Shown: positions 7,074 to 15,681, counted from the first letter of the stretch. The stretch: 33,576 nucleotides of DNA from Lachnospiraceae bacterium (GCA_009774465.1 VSNT01000027.1:1-33576), one strand, 5' to 3'. The notes: generated from the sequence alone by a model not told the origin. Translations and numbers: made by a program.

Positions 7074-7934
7074 ATGAAGGACACAAGGCTTTTGCAAATT
7101 TTCCAAAATGTGAAGGACACGATCTGCAAATATGATTATTATATCCATATTTCCAAAAAGATTATCCATCTGTCCAATACGGAAGATAAGATACCGCATC
7201 TGATGGGGCTCCAGTATGCAGGCAGACCAAAGCAGTACACGGGTGATTTTGGGGTATATGCTGTAAAAAAGGGAAGAATCACGATGCAGTCGCTGGAAAA
7301 GCTGGTGCAGAAGTATTATAGGACAGAGGAAAAGCAGCACAGAATTTTGGAGGTCATTCACTTAAAGTTGGATAACCTTTCTTTCCTGCCGGAGATGTTT
7401 GCATCTTATTCAAAATTGTATCTGTATGATTTAGGAAAACATGAGGATTCCGACTTTGACAGCGATTATCTTATGGTGCATGAAATGGAGGACAGGACTC
7501 TCCATCTGGGAATTATAAAAAAGGGCAGGCAGGAAAAAAATTTGTGCCAGTGCAATTCCTTTATGGCAACGTATAAGAAAGATAAAAACAGTGATTCATT
7601 TTACCGTGATTTGGAGCATTGTTATGAGATCAGCAGAATTGTCCGCGAGGAAAAAATGACAAAGAAGGCAGAGACAATCTACCTAAGCAGCATGGCAGAG
7701 TGCAGGGAACGCACGGGGATTGAAAAAATGCTGCGGGCAGGAGGTATTGGGGCAGATGAAAAACTTGTTACGGAAATTGTAAAAGTAAACCTCAAATTCG
7801 GCATATACCACACAATGGATATGTTAAATGACGGGGCAGGGCTGCTTGCGAAGTGTGTGGATAAGAGGGAAAAAGCCCTTGTATCGGATTTCATTGCACT
7901 ATGGGAGGAAAGAAGAAATGGGGCTCAACCCTAA
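7074..7934 (+). CDS. PBECR4-like domain protein, 286 aa
   Basis: The ATG at 7074 is chosen because GGGAGGA (about 7065) precedes it; the TTG at 7062 lies upstream of that site. The N-terminal half reads YDYYIHISKKIIHLSN, KIPHLMGLQYAGRPKQYTG and later LDNLSFLPEMF. The I-x-x-S-K, P-H-L-x-G-L pattern is like the PBECR4 nuclease-fold family (phage-barnase-EndoU-ColicinE5/D-RelE-like), usually found in phage or polymorphic-toxin contexts. The segment up to about residue 165 (LHLGIIKKG, CNSFMATYKKD) fits that domain's end. The C-terminal 110 residues are helical and unassigned (CREIRTGIEK-like, MDMLNDGAGLLAKCVDK). No phage genes are nearby. The call rests on motif memory, so a different small-domain family remains possible. 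The structured region just upstream suggests RNA-level control. Confidence 0.55.
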   Translation: MKDTRLLQIFQNVKDTICKYDYYIHISKKIIHLSNTEDKIPHLMGLQYAGRPKQYTGDFGVYAVKKGRITMQSLEKLVQKYYRTEEKQHRILEVIHLKLDNLSFLPEMFASYSKLYLYDLGKHEDSDFDSDYLMVHEMEDRTLHLGIIKKGRQEKNLCQCNSFMATYKKDKNSDSFYRDLEHCYEISRIVREEKMTKKAETIYLSSMAECRERTGIEKMLRAGGIGADEKLVTEIVKVNLKFGIYHTMDMLNDGAGLLAKCVDKREKALVSDFIALWEERRNGAQP

Positions 7935-8051
7935 AAGCCTTACGGAGTTATGAACATGTCTTTCTGTTTTCAAAATCCAGCAGATACTGCTATGACGCTT
8001 CTGCGATTTTCTGGAAATTGAACGTTGTACACTAAGAGAGGAGAATAAGCT

Positions 8052-8717
8052 ATGCAGGCAATTGTAGAAACATTATTTGACACTGTCTATCTGTTTTCTG
8101 TCATTACTATTGGTATTCTGATGATCCGGAACAACAGGGGAGAACGTCAATTCCGGCTTTTTGGGTGGATGGCGGTAGTATTGGGGGCGGGCGATTCTTT
8201 CCACCTTGTTCCCCGTGCTCTGGCTCTGTGCACAACGGGGCTGGAAAATTATATTGTCCCTCTGGGGCTTGGGAAATGGATTACTTCGGTGACAATGACA
8301 ATTTTTTATGTGCTGCTATATTATGTATGGAGACAGCGGTATCAGATTAAGGGACAGGGAAGCCTGACCGCCATTGTATATGGTCTGGCAGGTATGCGTA
8401 TTGCTCTATGCATGATGCCTCAGAACCAGTGGCTCAGTGCCGAAGCACCCCTCTTATGGGGAATCTACCGCAACATTCCTTTTGCTTTGCTGGGGCTTTT
8501 AGTGATCGTACTGTTTTATCGCAGTGCAAAGGAGCATGGAGATCAGGCATTTCGATGGATGTGGCTGACCATTGTGCTGAGTTTTGGCTTCTACATTCCG
8601 GTGGTGCTGTGGGCGGATGTTATTCCATTAATTGGAATGCTGATGATTCCTAAGACCTGTGCCTATGTGTGGACGGTACTGATTGGATATTTTGCCATGA
8701 AACAGGAATGCAGGTAA
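8052..8717 (+). CDS. Polytopic membrane protein, 221 aa
   Basis: About seven hydrophobic segments span the protein, starting TLFDTVYLFSVITIGILMI. The motif DSFHLVPRALA follows the second segment, with polar residues that could be a binding or metal site. The last helices are close to the C-terminus (YVWTVLIGYFAMKQ). The start at 8052 has AGAGGAG at about 8036-8042. I do not know a characterised homologue. It is in the same direction as the genes on either side with gaps of more than 100 nt, so operon membership is unclear. The function is not inferable beyond an integral membrane protein. Confidence 0.75.
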   Translation: MQAIVETLFDTVYLFSVITIGILMIRNNRGERQFRLFGWMAVVLGAGDSFHLVPRALALCTTGLENYIVPLGLGKWITSVTMTIFYVLLYYVWRQRYQIKGQGSLTAIVYGLAGMRIALCMMPQNQWLSAEAPLLWGIYRNIPFALLGLLVIVLFYRSAKEHGDQAFRWMWLTIVLSFGFYIPVVLWADVIPLIGMLMIPKTCAYVWTVLIGYFAMKQECR

Positions 8718-8829
8718 GGGAAAAATGTGACAGAGCTGAATTTACGATTCAAAAATTCGAAGAAAGGAAGATAGATTTTGAAGGTTGCAGTTACTTATGA
8801 AAATGGACATGGATGTGGGGAGGATAAAC

Positions 8830-9528
8830 ATGATTGTTTGGGATAAAATGGACAGACCTGTTACAACATTATTTATGTTAATGTCTGTTGATGGCAAAAT
8901 CAGCACCGGTGCATCAGATAATTTGGACGTAGATAAGGATTTTCCTAAAATTGCAGGAATTAAAGAAGGACTGCATCAGTATTATGAAATAGAGCAGACA
9001 ACAGATTTATGGTCAATCAATTCCGGAAGAGTGCAGGCCAAAATCGGTGTTAACACAGCAGACATGCCAAATAAAACTCCCGTTTCCTTTGTTGTAATTG
9101 ATAATAAACATTTAAAGGAACATGGCATACGTTATTTTTGCGCTTTGTCAAAACAATTTGTGCTGATTACATCCAACAAAAAACATCCGGCATTTGAAAT
9201 GAAAGAAGATAATCTCCATATCATATATCAAGATGAACTGTCGCTGAAAGAGATTCTTACGAAGCTCAAATCAGAATATGGCTGTGAGAGAATAACGATA
9301 CAGACCGGTGGTACATTAAACGGACTGTTTCTGCGTGAAAAGCTGATAGATTATATTGATATTGTGATGGCGCCTGTATTAATTGGCGGTAAAGATACAT
9401 CCACTTTAATTGATGGAAAATCTTTATTGTCAGAAAGCGAATTATCAAAATTGGGTGTGTTGAAACTGCAGGAGTGTGTAGTTTTAGAGAACTCATATCT
9501 TAGATTACGCTATGAGGTAATTCACTGA
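8830..9528 (+). CDS. RibD C-terminal / dihydrofolate reductase-like protein, 232 aa
   Basis: The ATG at 8830 is preceded by GGGGAGGA at 8817-8824; the frame is open from 8785 but without another site. The protein has the RibD C-terminal (PF01872) layout: RPVTTLFMLMSVDGKISTG at the N-terminus, the middle beta-alpha units, ITIQTGGTLNGLFL for the NADPH-binding Gly motif, and DIVMAPVLIGGKDTSTL near the end. This family reduces pyrimidinone intermediates of riboflavin synthesis or has drifted to other NADPH-dependent reductions. There is no deaminase domain and no rib gene nearby, so a stand-alone reductase of unknown substrate is most likely. It ends upstream of a strong hairpin shared with the convergent gene at 9713. 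Confidence 0.85.
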   Translation: MIVWDKMDRPVTTLFMLMSVDGKISTGASDNLDVDKDFPKIAGIKEGLHQYYEIEQTTDLWSINSGRVQAKIGVNTADMPNKTPVSFVVIDNKHLKEHGIRYFCALSKQFVLITSNKKHPAFEMKEDNLHIIYQDELSLKEILTKLKSEYGCERITIQTGGTLNGLFLREKLIDYIDIVMAPVLIGGKDTSTLIDGKSLLSESELSKLGVLKLQECVVLENSYLRLRYEVIH

Positions 9529-9611
9529 CAGATTTTAGATTGCCGGAAAATATTCAGATAGAAAAATGATGTGAAAAATGAATATTGATTCCCTGTAAGC
9601 AGTGATAAAAT

Positions 9612-9644
9612 CAGGGGGCTAATCATTTAATGATCAGCCCCCTG
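9612..9644. terminator. Bidirectional terminator between convergent genes
   Basis: CAGGGGGCT (9612-9620) pairs with AGCCCCCTG (9636-9644), and the inner ATCAT/ATGAT continues the stem around a TTA loop. On the minus strand the hairpin is followed by ATTTTATC, a fair U-tract; on the plus strand the tail is weaker. It would serve both the gene ending at 9528 and the one ending at 9713. Confidence 0.8.
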
Positions 9645-9712
9645 GTCGATTATTTACGTTTCGGTTCTATAGCTCCATGAGGGTATTTACTCACGTGGAC
9701 TTTGTTATTTAA

Positions 9713-10738
9713 TCAGGCAAAAGCAACCTGAAATCTTTGCTGTGCCGCCTGTTGTTCTTCCTGCGACGCACTTAAACCGCTGACATGAAAAGTATTTTGG
9801 GATTCAGCCTGTACGCTGCCATTTGCAGAACCATTGATTTCCAATGCTGATTTCATTGCGTTATTTGCTTCGCCTAATATGGAGAATTGGAAGTTTTCTG
9901 CCCGTTGTTCCCGCTCTTCCATCTTTTCAAGTTCTGCCTGTTTTCTTTCTGTATTTCCGCCGAATTTTTCATCCTGATTAATTTCGCCCTTTAAAACGTC
10001 AATATCACCGCTGATTTGAGTTACAATTGTTCCCAGACGATCTGCCTGCTGCACAGAAGAGTCTGCGGTTCCCATTGCATACATTTCTTTAGGGGATAAA
10101 CTTTCACCGGCAGCTTTATCATTGTCCGTAGCTGTTGATTCTTTTACATTACCTGCATTGCCTGATTTTTCTTCAATTTTATCAGTCTGTTTATTTTCAG
10201 CATCTATATTGGAAGCTTTCTCCTGATTCATGATTTCCTTTAAAATAACGGTGCCATCATTGCCCTGGAATATAACAGTTCCCGGACGCGCATTCTGGGA
10301 ATCACGGTCTGGAAGAGTTTCTTTATTTGTGGTAGATTGATCGCTGCCTGGTATATTTTCTTTTCTGGCAGTATATTGATCGCTGTCTGGCAGAGCTTCC
10401 CTTTCTGCTGTATTTAAAGAAGTATCTTCTTCCTTTTTTACCGGTTTTTCATTTTCCAGAAGTTCCGCCATCATGATTTCTCTTTTCTGCGTTCTGGAAA
10501 GTTCCTGCTGATGCTGTTTCAATTCCGTATTAAGACTGGATATTTCTTTTTGAAGTTTCTTCTGTTCGTTTGCCTTTTCACCGGCAGACAGGTCTTCTTT
10601 TGAAGATAACTTCTGCATTTGCTGCTGTGCATTTGAAATATCTCTTTGGATAGTTTTACTTTTTGAATCTTTTAAATTTGCCGCAGGCATCTGCGGGGGC
10701 AATGAGCTGTTAGTTGATGTTATGCTGCCAATCCCCAT
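9713..10738 (-). CDS. Coiled-coil FlxA-like hypothetical protein, 341 aa
   Basis: The start is supported by AAGGAGATG upstream on the minus strand. The protein opens MGIGSITSTNSSLPPQM and then has a heptad-rich helical part at about residues 28-95 (QRDISNAQQQMQKLSSKED, LQKEISSLNTELKQHQQEL), resembling FlxA-like proteins. Residues about 113-150 hold three related units: ALPDSDQYTARKEN, IPGSDQSTTNKET and LPDRDSQNARP. The C-terminal half is very hydrophilic with another helical stretch rich in Glu (QAELEKMEEREQRAENFQ). There is no signal peptide. The glycine-isoleucine-glycine opening resembles the NGIG starts in the first 3 kb, which may be chance. FlxA itself is a flagellar-class gene of unknown role; no flagellar gene is in this window. 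Confidence 0.7.
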   Translation of the reverse strand: MGIGSITSTNSSLPPQMPAANLKDSKSKTIQRDISNAQQQMQKLSSKEDLSAGEKANEQKKLQKEISSLNTELKQHQQELSRTQKREIMMAELLENEKPVKKEEDTSLNTAEREALPDSDQYTARKENIPGSDQSTTNKETLPDRDSQNARPGTVIFQGNDGTVILKEIMNQEKASNIDAENKQTDKIEEKSGNAGNVKESTATDNDKAAGESLSPKEMYAMGTADSSVQQADRLGTIVTQISGDIDVLKGEINQDEKFGGNTERKQAELEKMEEREQRAENFQFSILGEANNAMKSALEINGSANGSVQAESQNTFHVSGLSASQEEQQAAQQRFQVAFA

Positions 10739-10860
10739 AAAATCATCTCCTTCCTCCTGCTAAAGGGTGATTTCAGATAACATATCGTATCTTTTTCATT
10801 TGTAGGTTCATTTAACTTAGTTACCTTTATTTTACTATTTTTTACAGGGAAGAAGCAAGA

Positions 10861-10894
10861 GTTTTTCGAGTCAAATTTCATGTTTTTCAAGTCA
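10861..10894 (+). promoter_or_regulatory. Direct repeats, candidate activator site for the permease operon
   Basis: GTTTTTCGAGTCA (10861-10873) and GTTTTTCAAGTCA (10882-10894) match at 12 of 13 positions and start exactly 21 bp apart, two helical turns. A possible -10, TATAAA, is at 10902-10907, so the second copy would overlap the -35. This layout is usual for AraC-type activators. The YesN regulator at 22829 is a candidate binder by inference. The rest of the 10739-11023 gap is AT-rich without other clear signals. Confidence 0.45.
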
Positions 10895-11023
10895 TCAGTT
10901 ATATAAATTATTAAATCAGATATGTGACAGATTATTGCAGAAAATATATAGAGTTTCTTCCATGCCAAAACTATTATTATATGTAAGGAAAGTAGGACAG
11001 ACGTCTTGACAGGAGGTACTGCA

Positions 11024-11950
11024 ATGACCATTGAACATAAGAAAATAAAAAAGATAAAGAAATATGTTCCCTTTTACGTGATGCTTATGCCCGGTATGAT
11101 ATATCTTATTATAAATAATTATATGCCGATGGCAGGGCTGATTCTTGCATTTAAAAAAGTGAATTATTCCATAGGATTGTTTCAAAGTCCCTGGACAGGT
11201 CTTTCAAATTTTAAATATTTGTTCAGTTCTAACGATGCATTTATTGTTTTCAGAAATACAATTCTTTACAATTTGGGGTTTATTGTGTTTGGCAATATTT
11301 TGGGAATTATTGTTGCCATTGCACTGGATAGTCTGAAAAATAAGTTTTTTAAGAAATGCAGCCAGATTGTGATTCTCATTCCATACCTGCTTTCGATGGT
11401 TATTGTCAGCTATATCGTATATGCTTTTCTAAGTCCTAAAACAGGATTTGTCAATAATGCAATCCTTCCTTTATTTGGGATAGAAAAAATTAACTGGTAT
11501 GGACAGGCGGAACACTGGCCTGTGATTTTGAACCTGGTTTATCTGTGGACGCATTTTGGATACAGCTCTATCTTCTATTATTCAACACTTATTGGAATAG
11601 ACAAAACTTATTATGAGGCGACTGTTGTAGATGGGGCGGGGATCTGGGCACAAATCCGCCATATTACACTGCCTATGCTCAAGCCCACTGTAATTACACT
11701 GGTTCTTTTGGCAATCGGCCATATTTGCTCTTCAGATTTTGGACTGTTCTACCAGATTCCTATGAACAGCGGACTTCTTTACAGTACTACGCAGACAATT
11801 GACACGTATGTTTATCGGGGGCTTCTTGAATTAAATGATATTGGCAGATCAACTGCGGCCGGTTTTCTCCAGTCGGTTCTGGGATTTATATGTGTGCTTG
11901 CTGCAAACAGAATTGTTTTGAAAATAGACCGTAACAGTGCATTGTTTTAG
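11024..11950 (+). CDS. CUT1 sugar ABC transporter permease, LplB type, 308 aa
   Basis: The first permease of a carbohydrate importer. The ATG at 11024 has AGGAGGT at 11011-11017, so the upstream TTG at 11006 is not used. Six hydrophobic segments are visible, starting VPFYVMLMPGMIYLIINNYM. The cytoplasmic coupling loop EAA motif is YYEATVVDGAGIWAQIRHIT followed by LPMLKP. This subfamily pairs with the permease at 11969 and with large lipoprotein binding proteins such as the one at 25668. An ATPase gene is absent, as is common where a shared MsiK-type ATPase serves several importers. It is the first gene of a two-gene unit separated by 18 nt from the next. Confidence 0.92.
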   Translation: MTIEHKKIKKIKKYVPFYVMLMPGMIYLIINNYMPMAGLILAFKKVNYSIGLFQSPWTGLSNFKYLFSSNDAFIVFRNTILYNLGFIVFGNILGIIVAIALDSLKNKFFKKCSQIVILIPYLLSMVIVSYIVYAFLSPKTGFVNNAILPLFGIEKINWYGQAEHWPVILNLVYLWTHFGYSSIFYYSTLIGIDKTYYEATVVDGAGIWAQIRHITLPMLKPTVITLVLLAIGHICSSDFGLFYQIPMNSGLLYSTTQTIDTYVYRGLLELNDIGRSTAAGFLQSVLGFICVLAANRIVLKIDRNSALF

Positions 11951-11968
11951 AGAAAGGAATGGAGAATT

Positions 11969-12856
11969 ATGATATATAAAAATAAGATTTTTCAAATACT
12001 TACCGGATTACTTATGCTGGCGTTGGTTTTATCCTGTATTCTGCCCCTGATTATGCTGCTTGCAAGTTCCTTTTCCTCAGAAGAACAGCTCCTTACAAAG
12101 GGATATTCTTTTTTGCCGCAGGGAATCAGTCTTGATGCATATGCTTATCTGTGGAAAATAAAAGGCTCTTTGCTGAGAGCGTATATGATGAGTGGAATTA
12201 TTACCGGAGCAGGTACAATTGTTAATGTAACGATTACACTGCTGTTTGCCTATGCACTTTCACAGAAGGATTTGCCGGGAAACAGAGCAATTTCATTCTT
12301 TTTGTTTTTCCCCATGTTATTTAATGGCGGATTTGTTTCTACTTATCTGGTTTATACACAGATTTTTCACATCAGAGACAGTCTGCCCGCCATGATAGTG
12401 CCATATCTTCTTATGAGTGGTTTTCATGTGATTATTATGAGAACTTATTTGACCAACACGATTCCCGGTGAGGTGAAAGAGTCTGCGCGTATGGACGGGG
12501 CCGGTGAGTATGCTGTTTTAATGCATATCATTATTCCCATGAGCCGTCCTATTATTGCAACCATTGCGCTGCTGGCTTCCATTACCTATTGGAATAACTG
12601 GACCAATGGAGTATATTTCTTAAATACAAGGACGGATCTGTTTGGCATTCAAAATTATTTGAATATGGTACTCAGCAATATTTCATTTCTTCAGGCACAG
12701 CAGGCGAATGTCCTTCAGGGAATGGAAGCCCAGATACCAAATACAAGTATCCGTATGGCAATTGCCATTATAGCAATCATTCCCATATTGGCGGCATATC
12801 CGTTTTTTCAAAAGTCTTTTGTAAAAGGCATAACGATTGGCTCAGTGAAAGGATAA
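11969..12856 (+). CDS. CUT1 sugar ABC transporter permease, YtcP/AraQ type, 295 aa
   Basis: The second permease of the same importer. It begins 18 nt after the first, with AAGGA and GGAG upstream of the ATG at 11969. It has an N-terminal helix (ILTGLLMLALVLSCILPLIM) and the EAA loop VKESARMDGAGEYAVLMHII followed by IPMSRP. The C-terminus ITIGSVKG is the usual end of this subfamily. Its last 15 bases overlap the end of the convergent beta-lactamase-like gene, so the two transcripts meet without a spacer or an obvious terminator. Confidence 0.93.
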   Translation: MIYKNKIFQILTGLLMLALVLSCILPLIMLLASSFSSEEQLLTKGYSFLPQGISLDAYAYLWKIKGSLLRAYMMSGIITGAGTIVNVTITLLFAYALSQKDLPGNRAISFFLFFPMLFNGGFVSTYLVYTQIFHIRDSLPAMIVPYLLMSGFHVIIMRTYLTNTIPGEVKESARMDGAGEYAVLMHIIIPMSRPIIATIALLASITYWNNWTNGVYFLNTRTDLFGIQNYLNMVLSNISFLQAQQANVLQGMEAQIPNTSIRMAIAIIAIIPILAAYPFFQKSFVKGITIGSVKG

Positions 12857-14017
12857 TTCTTCGTAGACAAGGTCTCTTATGGCAGGATGTATGATATCAT
12901 AGGCATCCCGGCAGCTTACAACATGCTGAACATAAAAAATGCTTATTTTGTTTTTAATATCAACAAGAGCATAAGCTCCCCCGGCTCCGTCCCATCCGAA
13001 TTCACCGATGGGACTTTTGGAGTGTTCCGGATTTTGAAGAACCCGTACGCCGAAACCATAGCTGTACCCTTTTTTTCCGGCTTTTGAAAAATCCTGAATC
13101 ATTTTTTCCGTAAGATATGAAGTACAAAACATTTGAACTGTTTTTTCTTTTAAAATAACCTCTCCGTTTTTTCCGGTTCCGCCATTTGCCAAAGCCTCCA
13201 GAATTTTACTGTAGGCATGAAGGGAGCCAATTAATCCGGCGCCTCCGCTTTCATACTGTTCAGTCAGTTGAAAGGGGTTTTTTAAATCAATGGGGATAAT
13301 GGTACGGGTGGTACGGTCCATAGAATACTGAGACGCAAGTCTTGAACGGACGGCGTCTGTAATATGAAAGTGAAGGTCTTGGATATTCAGTGGATCAAAA
13401 ATATGTTTTTTCAGATAGCTGCTATATTGCTCCCCGGTGACCACTTCAACTATGGCGCCTAAAACATCATGAGAGAGACCATAAAGCCATCTGGTGCCAG
13501 GCTCATAGATCAGAGGCATTTGGGCGATGGCAGAAATCATCCGGCGTGTGGAAGCTTTGTTTTTGCTTGCTTTTTTGAGCTGTGTAATGGGTTCTGAATT
13601 GATATCATAGGACAGACCGGAAGTCATGGTCATAAGGTCGATGATTCTGATTTTGCTTTTTGCGTAATGGCATGGAGTATCGGAGCCTGGCCAGATAACA
13701 GGAGGTTTTTCCGGAAATTCAAAATAATCGCATACCTTCACTATGCTGTACTCGGGAAGATATTTTTCCAATTCATCATACAGGCTTATTTTTCCTTTTT
13801 CTATTAATTGCATTATGGCAGTCATAGTAACAATTTTTGTTGCAGAATAAAGAAAAAACAAGTCGTTTTCTGATGCCGGGATATTGCCTGATGCGTCAGA
13901 ATATCCAAACATATGGGAATATAAAATCTTATGATTTTGAGTGATAATACAGCCGCATTCCGGAATGGAGTATGTACTTTGAAGATTATTTAAATAGGCA
14001 TTCAGTTTATCAAACAT
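12842..14017 (-). CDS. Class C beta-lactamase-like serine hydrolase (esterase), 391 aa
   Basis: A serine hydrolase of the beta-lactamase/family VIII esterase fold (PF00144). The nucleophile motif SATK is at residues 58-61 with S58 and K61, preceded by LFFLYSATKIVTMTAI. The second-motif Tyr is likely in WLYGLSHDVLG, and the third region is FGWDGAGGAY in place of the KTG box. There is no signal peptide or membrane anchor, so it should act in the cytoplasm. That argues against penicillin-binding or antibiotic-degrading roles and favours ester hydrolysis. A ribosome site AAGGA lies upstream. It is 34 nt downstream of the hydrolase gene that ends at 14052 and reads the same way, so the two are probably one transcript from the operator-controlled promoter at 15621-15649. 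The natural substrate is unknown. Confidence 0.85.
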   Translation of the reverse strand: MFDKLNAYLNNLQSTYSIPECGCIITQNHKILYSHMFGYSDASGNIPASENDLFFLYSATKIVTMTAIMQLIEKGKISLYDELEKYLPEYSIVKVCDYFEFPEKPPVIWPGSDTPCHYAKSKIRIIDLMTMTSGLSYDINSEPITQLKKASKNKASTRRMISAIAQMPLIYEPGTRWLYGLSHDVLGAIVEVVTGEQYSSYLKKHIFDPLNIQDLHFHITDAVRSRLASQYSMDRTTRTIIPIDLKNPFQLTEQYESGGAGLIGSLHAYSKILEALANGGTGKNGEVILKEKTVQMFCTSYLTEKMIQDFSKAGKKGYSYGFGVRVLQNPEHSKSPIGEFGWDGAGGAYALVDIKNKISIFYVQHVVSCRDAYDIIHPAIRDLVYEELSFH

Positions 14018-14051
14018 TTTCAGGGTTCCTTTTTAAGGCAGCAGGTAATGG

Positions 14052-15569
14052 TTACATGAATTTATATTCTGGAGGTACGGGGGCATCATGCAGGATGTCA
14101 GAGATCAAATCAGCCATAAACATGGAAAGTTCACTGTGATGATCTGTAATGTAAATAACATTGCCGTATGAAGATGCATGAAGGTCAAACAAATATCTGC
14201 AAAACCACTCTATGGACACATACAATTCCCCGTTGCGGTATAAAGCTTCACAGTACATGCTTCTTACGGTATTGTCAATAACACATCCAATAGAGCCCCG
14301 GGCAAATTGTACAAGGCGGTTATCAGGAAATTTCAAAGTAACCTGGGAACCTTCTTCTTTTGCCCAATACTCTGCGTGAAATATTGCGGCAAGAAAGGAG
14401 AGCGGAACATATAAGAATTCTCCCCGCACCAATTTATCGCCGTTTAAACCATGATATTTCAGCTTTTGCCAGTATATTGCCGGAGCAGGCATTTCCAGGA
14501 TGCCATTTGTTGTCCATGCCTTATTACAGTCTTTTGCAACAGCAATGGCAAATTGATCTTTTTCCCATTTCCTGGAAGGGTTAAGAGAGACAATCCGGCC
14601 ATCTTTTTCTCTTCTGATTCCGGAAAAAAAGTAATCCCAAATAAGAGAAGCATCATCAAAGGTCTGTCCATGATCTCTGTTTTTAATATCCATATAAACC
14701 AGATCCGCCCTGGCGCCTTTAAACCAGGCCATATTATATTCGCCTCTGATGCTGATTTCAGGGATAAGGGAGCATTCATTTAATTTCATCCAGTAAAGGC
14801 GGTTGAATTTATTTACCTTTAACTCTCTTTCCTGTAATTCGGGCAGCCGGTTTCTTTCCGGGCGCGACTGCCAGATGGAAACAGGTCCGGCATTGTTTTT
14901 TATATGTGCGTTTTCCTCATATAAAAGAGATAAATAGGCAGCAGTTCCTGAACCGGCAGCTCCTGCAAGTATGTTTCCAAATTCCCTTGCAAAGAAGGAG
15001 GTCATTGCATTTCCCATAGACATTCCCTGCATAAAAATACGTCCTTCATCAATGTTGTATTTTTGCTTCATAAGTTCTATTAAAGTAAATATCATTCGGA
15101 TATCCCGATTTTCATGTACGTTGTCCGGAGAAGGCTCAGCCCAGTCAGGAGTCCAGGCATATTCTTTTCCATCCGGGTGCTGCGGATTAAAATCCCATTT
15201 TCCTCTGGGGAGCTGCCAGCCGCCTCCAACACATGCATTGGGAAAAACACAGATAAAGCCGTCTCTTTCAGCCATCAGTGTCCATGAGGTATATACAGCC
15301 TGTCCCCATCCTGTCATAATGCCGCCGTGAATGGAAAAAACTAATGGAGTTTTTTTATTTGGATCATAGCTTTCAGGAACGTATTCATACCAGATATTTT
15401 CATAATCATCTACAAGATTTGCCTTATATTCTTTCAGATTTTCAGGATAAGGCTGTGAATTGTTTCCACTTTCATTTACAACAATATCTGTATTTATAAG
15501 AGTTTCAGGCAGGTAATCGCGGTTATTGTCATCAGGTCTGCCAGGCAGTAAAGTAATTTGATTTTCCAT
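14052..15569 (-). CDS. PHB-depolymerase-like esterase with C-terminal Cu-amine-oxidase-type domain, 505 aa
   Basis: An alpha/beta hydrolase related to polyhydroxybutyrate depolymerase and feruloyl/acetyl esterases. HGG at 81-83 is the oxyanion loop, S184 in FMQGMSMGNAM the nucleophile, and H300 in NRDHGQTF the likely catalytic His. Residues about 365-500 are an added domain (FLYVPLSFLAAIFHAEYW, DNTVRSMYCEALYRNGELYV, IEWFCRYLFDLHASSYGNVI) that looks like the copper-amine-oxidase N-terminal-type fold (PF07833), usually seen in secreted surface proteins. Here the protein has no signal peptide. AAAGGAG precedes the ATG. It is the first gene of the leftward operon, with a consensus promoter overlapped by a LacI-type operator. 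Substrate is inferred only: an acyl or aryl ester of a sugar imported by the ABC system. Confidence 0.82.
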   Translation of the reverse strand: MENQITLLPGRPDDNNRDYLPETLINTDIVVNESGNNSQPYPENLKEYKANLVDDYENIWYEYVPESYDPNKKTPLVFSIHGGIMTGWGQAVYTSWTLMAERDGFICVFPNACVGGGWQLPRGKWDFNPQHPDGKEYAWTPDWAEPSPDNVHENRDIRMIFTLIELMKQKYNIDEGRIFMQGMSMGNAMTSFFAREFGNILAGAAGSGTAAYLSLLYEENAHIKNNAGPVSIWQSRPERNRLPELQERELKVNKFNRLYWMKLNECSLIPEISIRGEYNMAWFKGARADLVYMDIKNRDHGQTFDDASLIWDYFFSGIRREKDGRIVSLNPSRKWEKDQFAIAVAKDCNKAWTTNGILEMPAPAIYWQKLKYHGLNGDKLVRGEFLYVPLSFLAAIFHAEYWAKEEGSQVTLKFPDNRLVQFARGSIGCVIDNTVRSMYCEALYRNGELYVSIEWFCRYLFDLHASSYGNVIYITDHHSELSMFMADLISDILHDAPVPPEYKFM

Positions 15570-15620
15570 ATGGATTCTCCTTTAGCTTAATGTAAAACTG
15601 TAATTGATTTTGATATAAAT

Positions 15621-15649
15621 ATTATACTGTAATCATAATTATATGTCAA
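15621..15649 (-). promoter_or_regulatory. Consensus promoter for the leftward hydrolase operon
   Basis: On the minus strand TTGACA (complement of 15644-15649) is followed after exactly 17 nt by TATAAT (complement of 15621-15626). The -35 lies inside the operator at 15643-15659, so a bound repressor would block polymerase. Confidence 0.8.
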
Positions 15650-15659
15650 ACGTTTACAT
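15643..15659. promoter_or_regulatory. LacI-family operator 1
   Basis: ATGTCAAACGTTTACAT is a near-perfect palindrome centred on CG, as usual for LacI-family operators. It covers the -35 box of the leftward promoter. The same motif recurs at 15712. The regulator encoded at 17204-18196 is the natural candidate. Confidence 0.8.
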
Positions 15660-15681
15660 TAATATAATATTGATAATGATG

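Noticed and set aside
6853..7077. 74-codon ORF on the plus strand
   Set aside because: It has no convincing ribosome site, runs through all the inverted repeats of the structured region and overlaps the start of the gene at 7074. It is better read as non-coding RNA.
10720..11031. 103-codon minus-strand ORF in the intergenic region
   Set aside because: It overlaps the start of the coiled-coil gene and the permease start, has AT-rich low-complexity content and no ribosome site.
12842..14017. Antibiotic-resistance beta-lactamase
   Set aside because: No signal peptide, no KTG box, and its placement in a sugar-ester operon favour an esterase.
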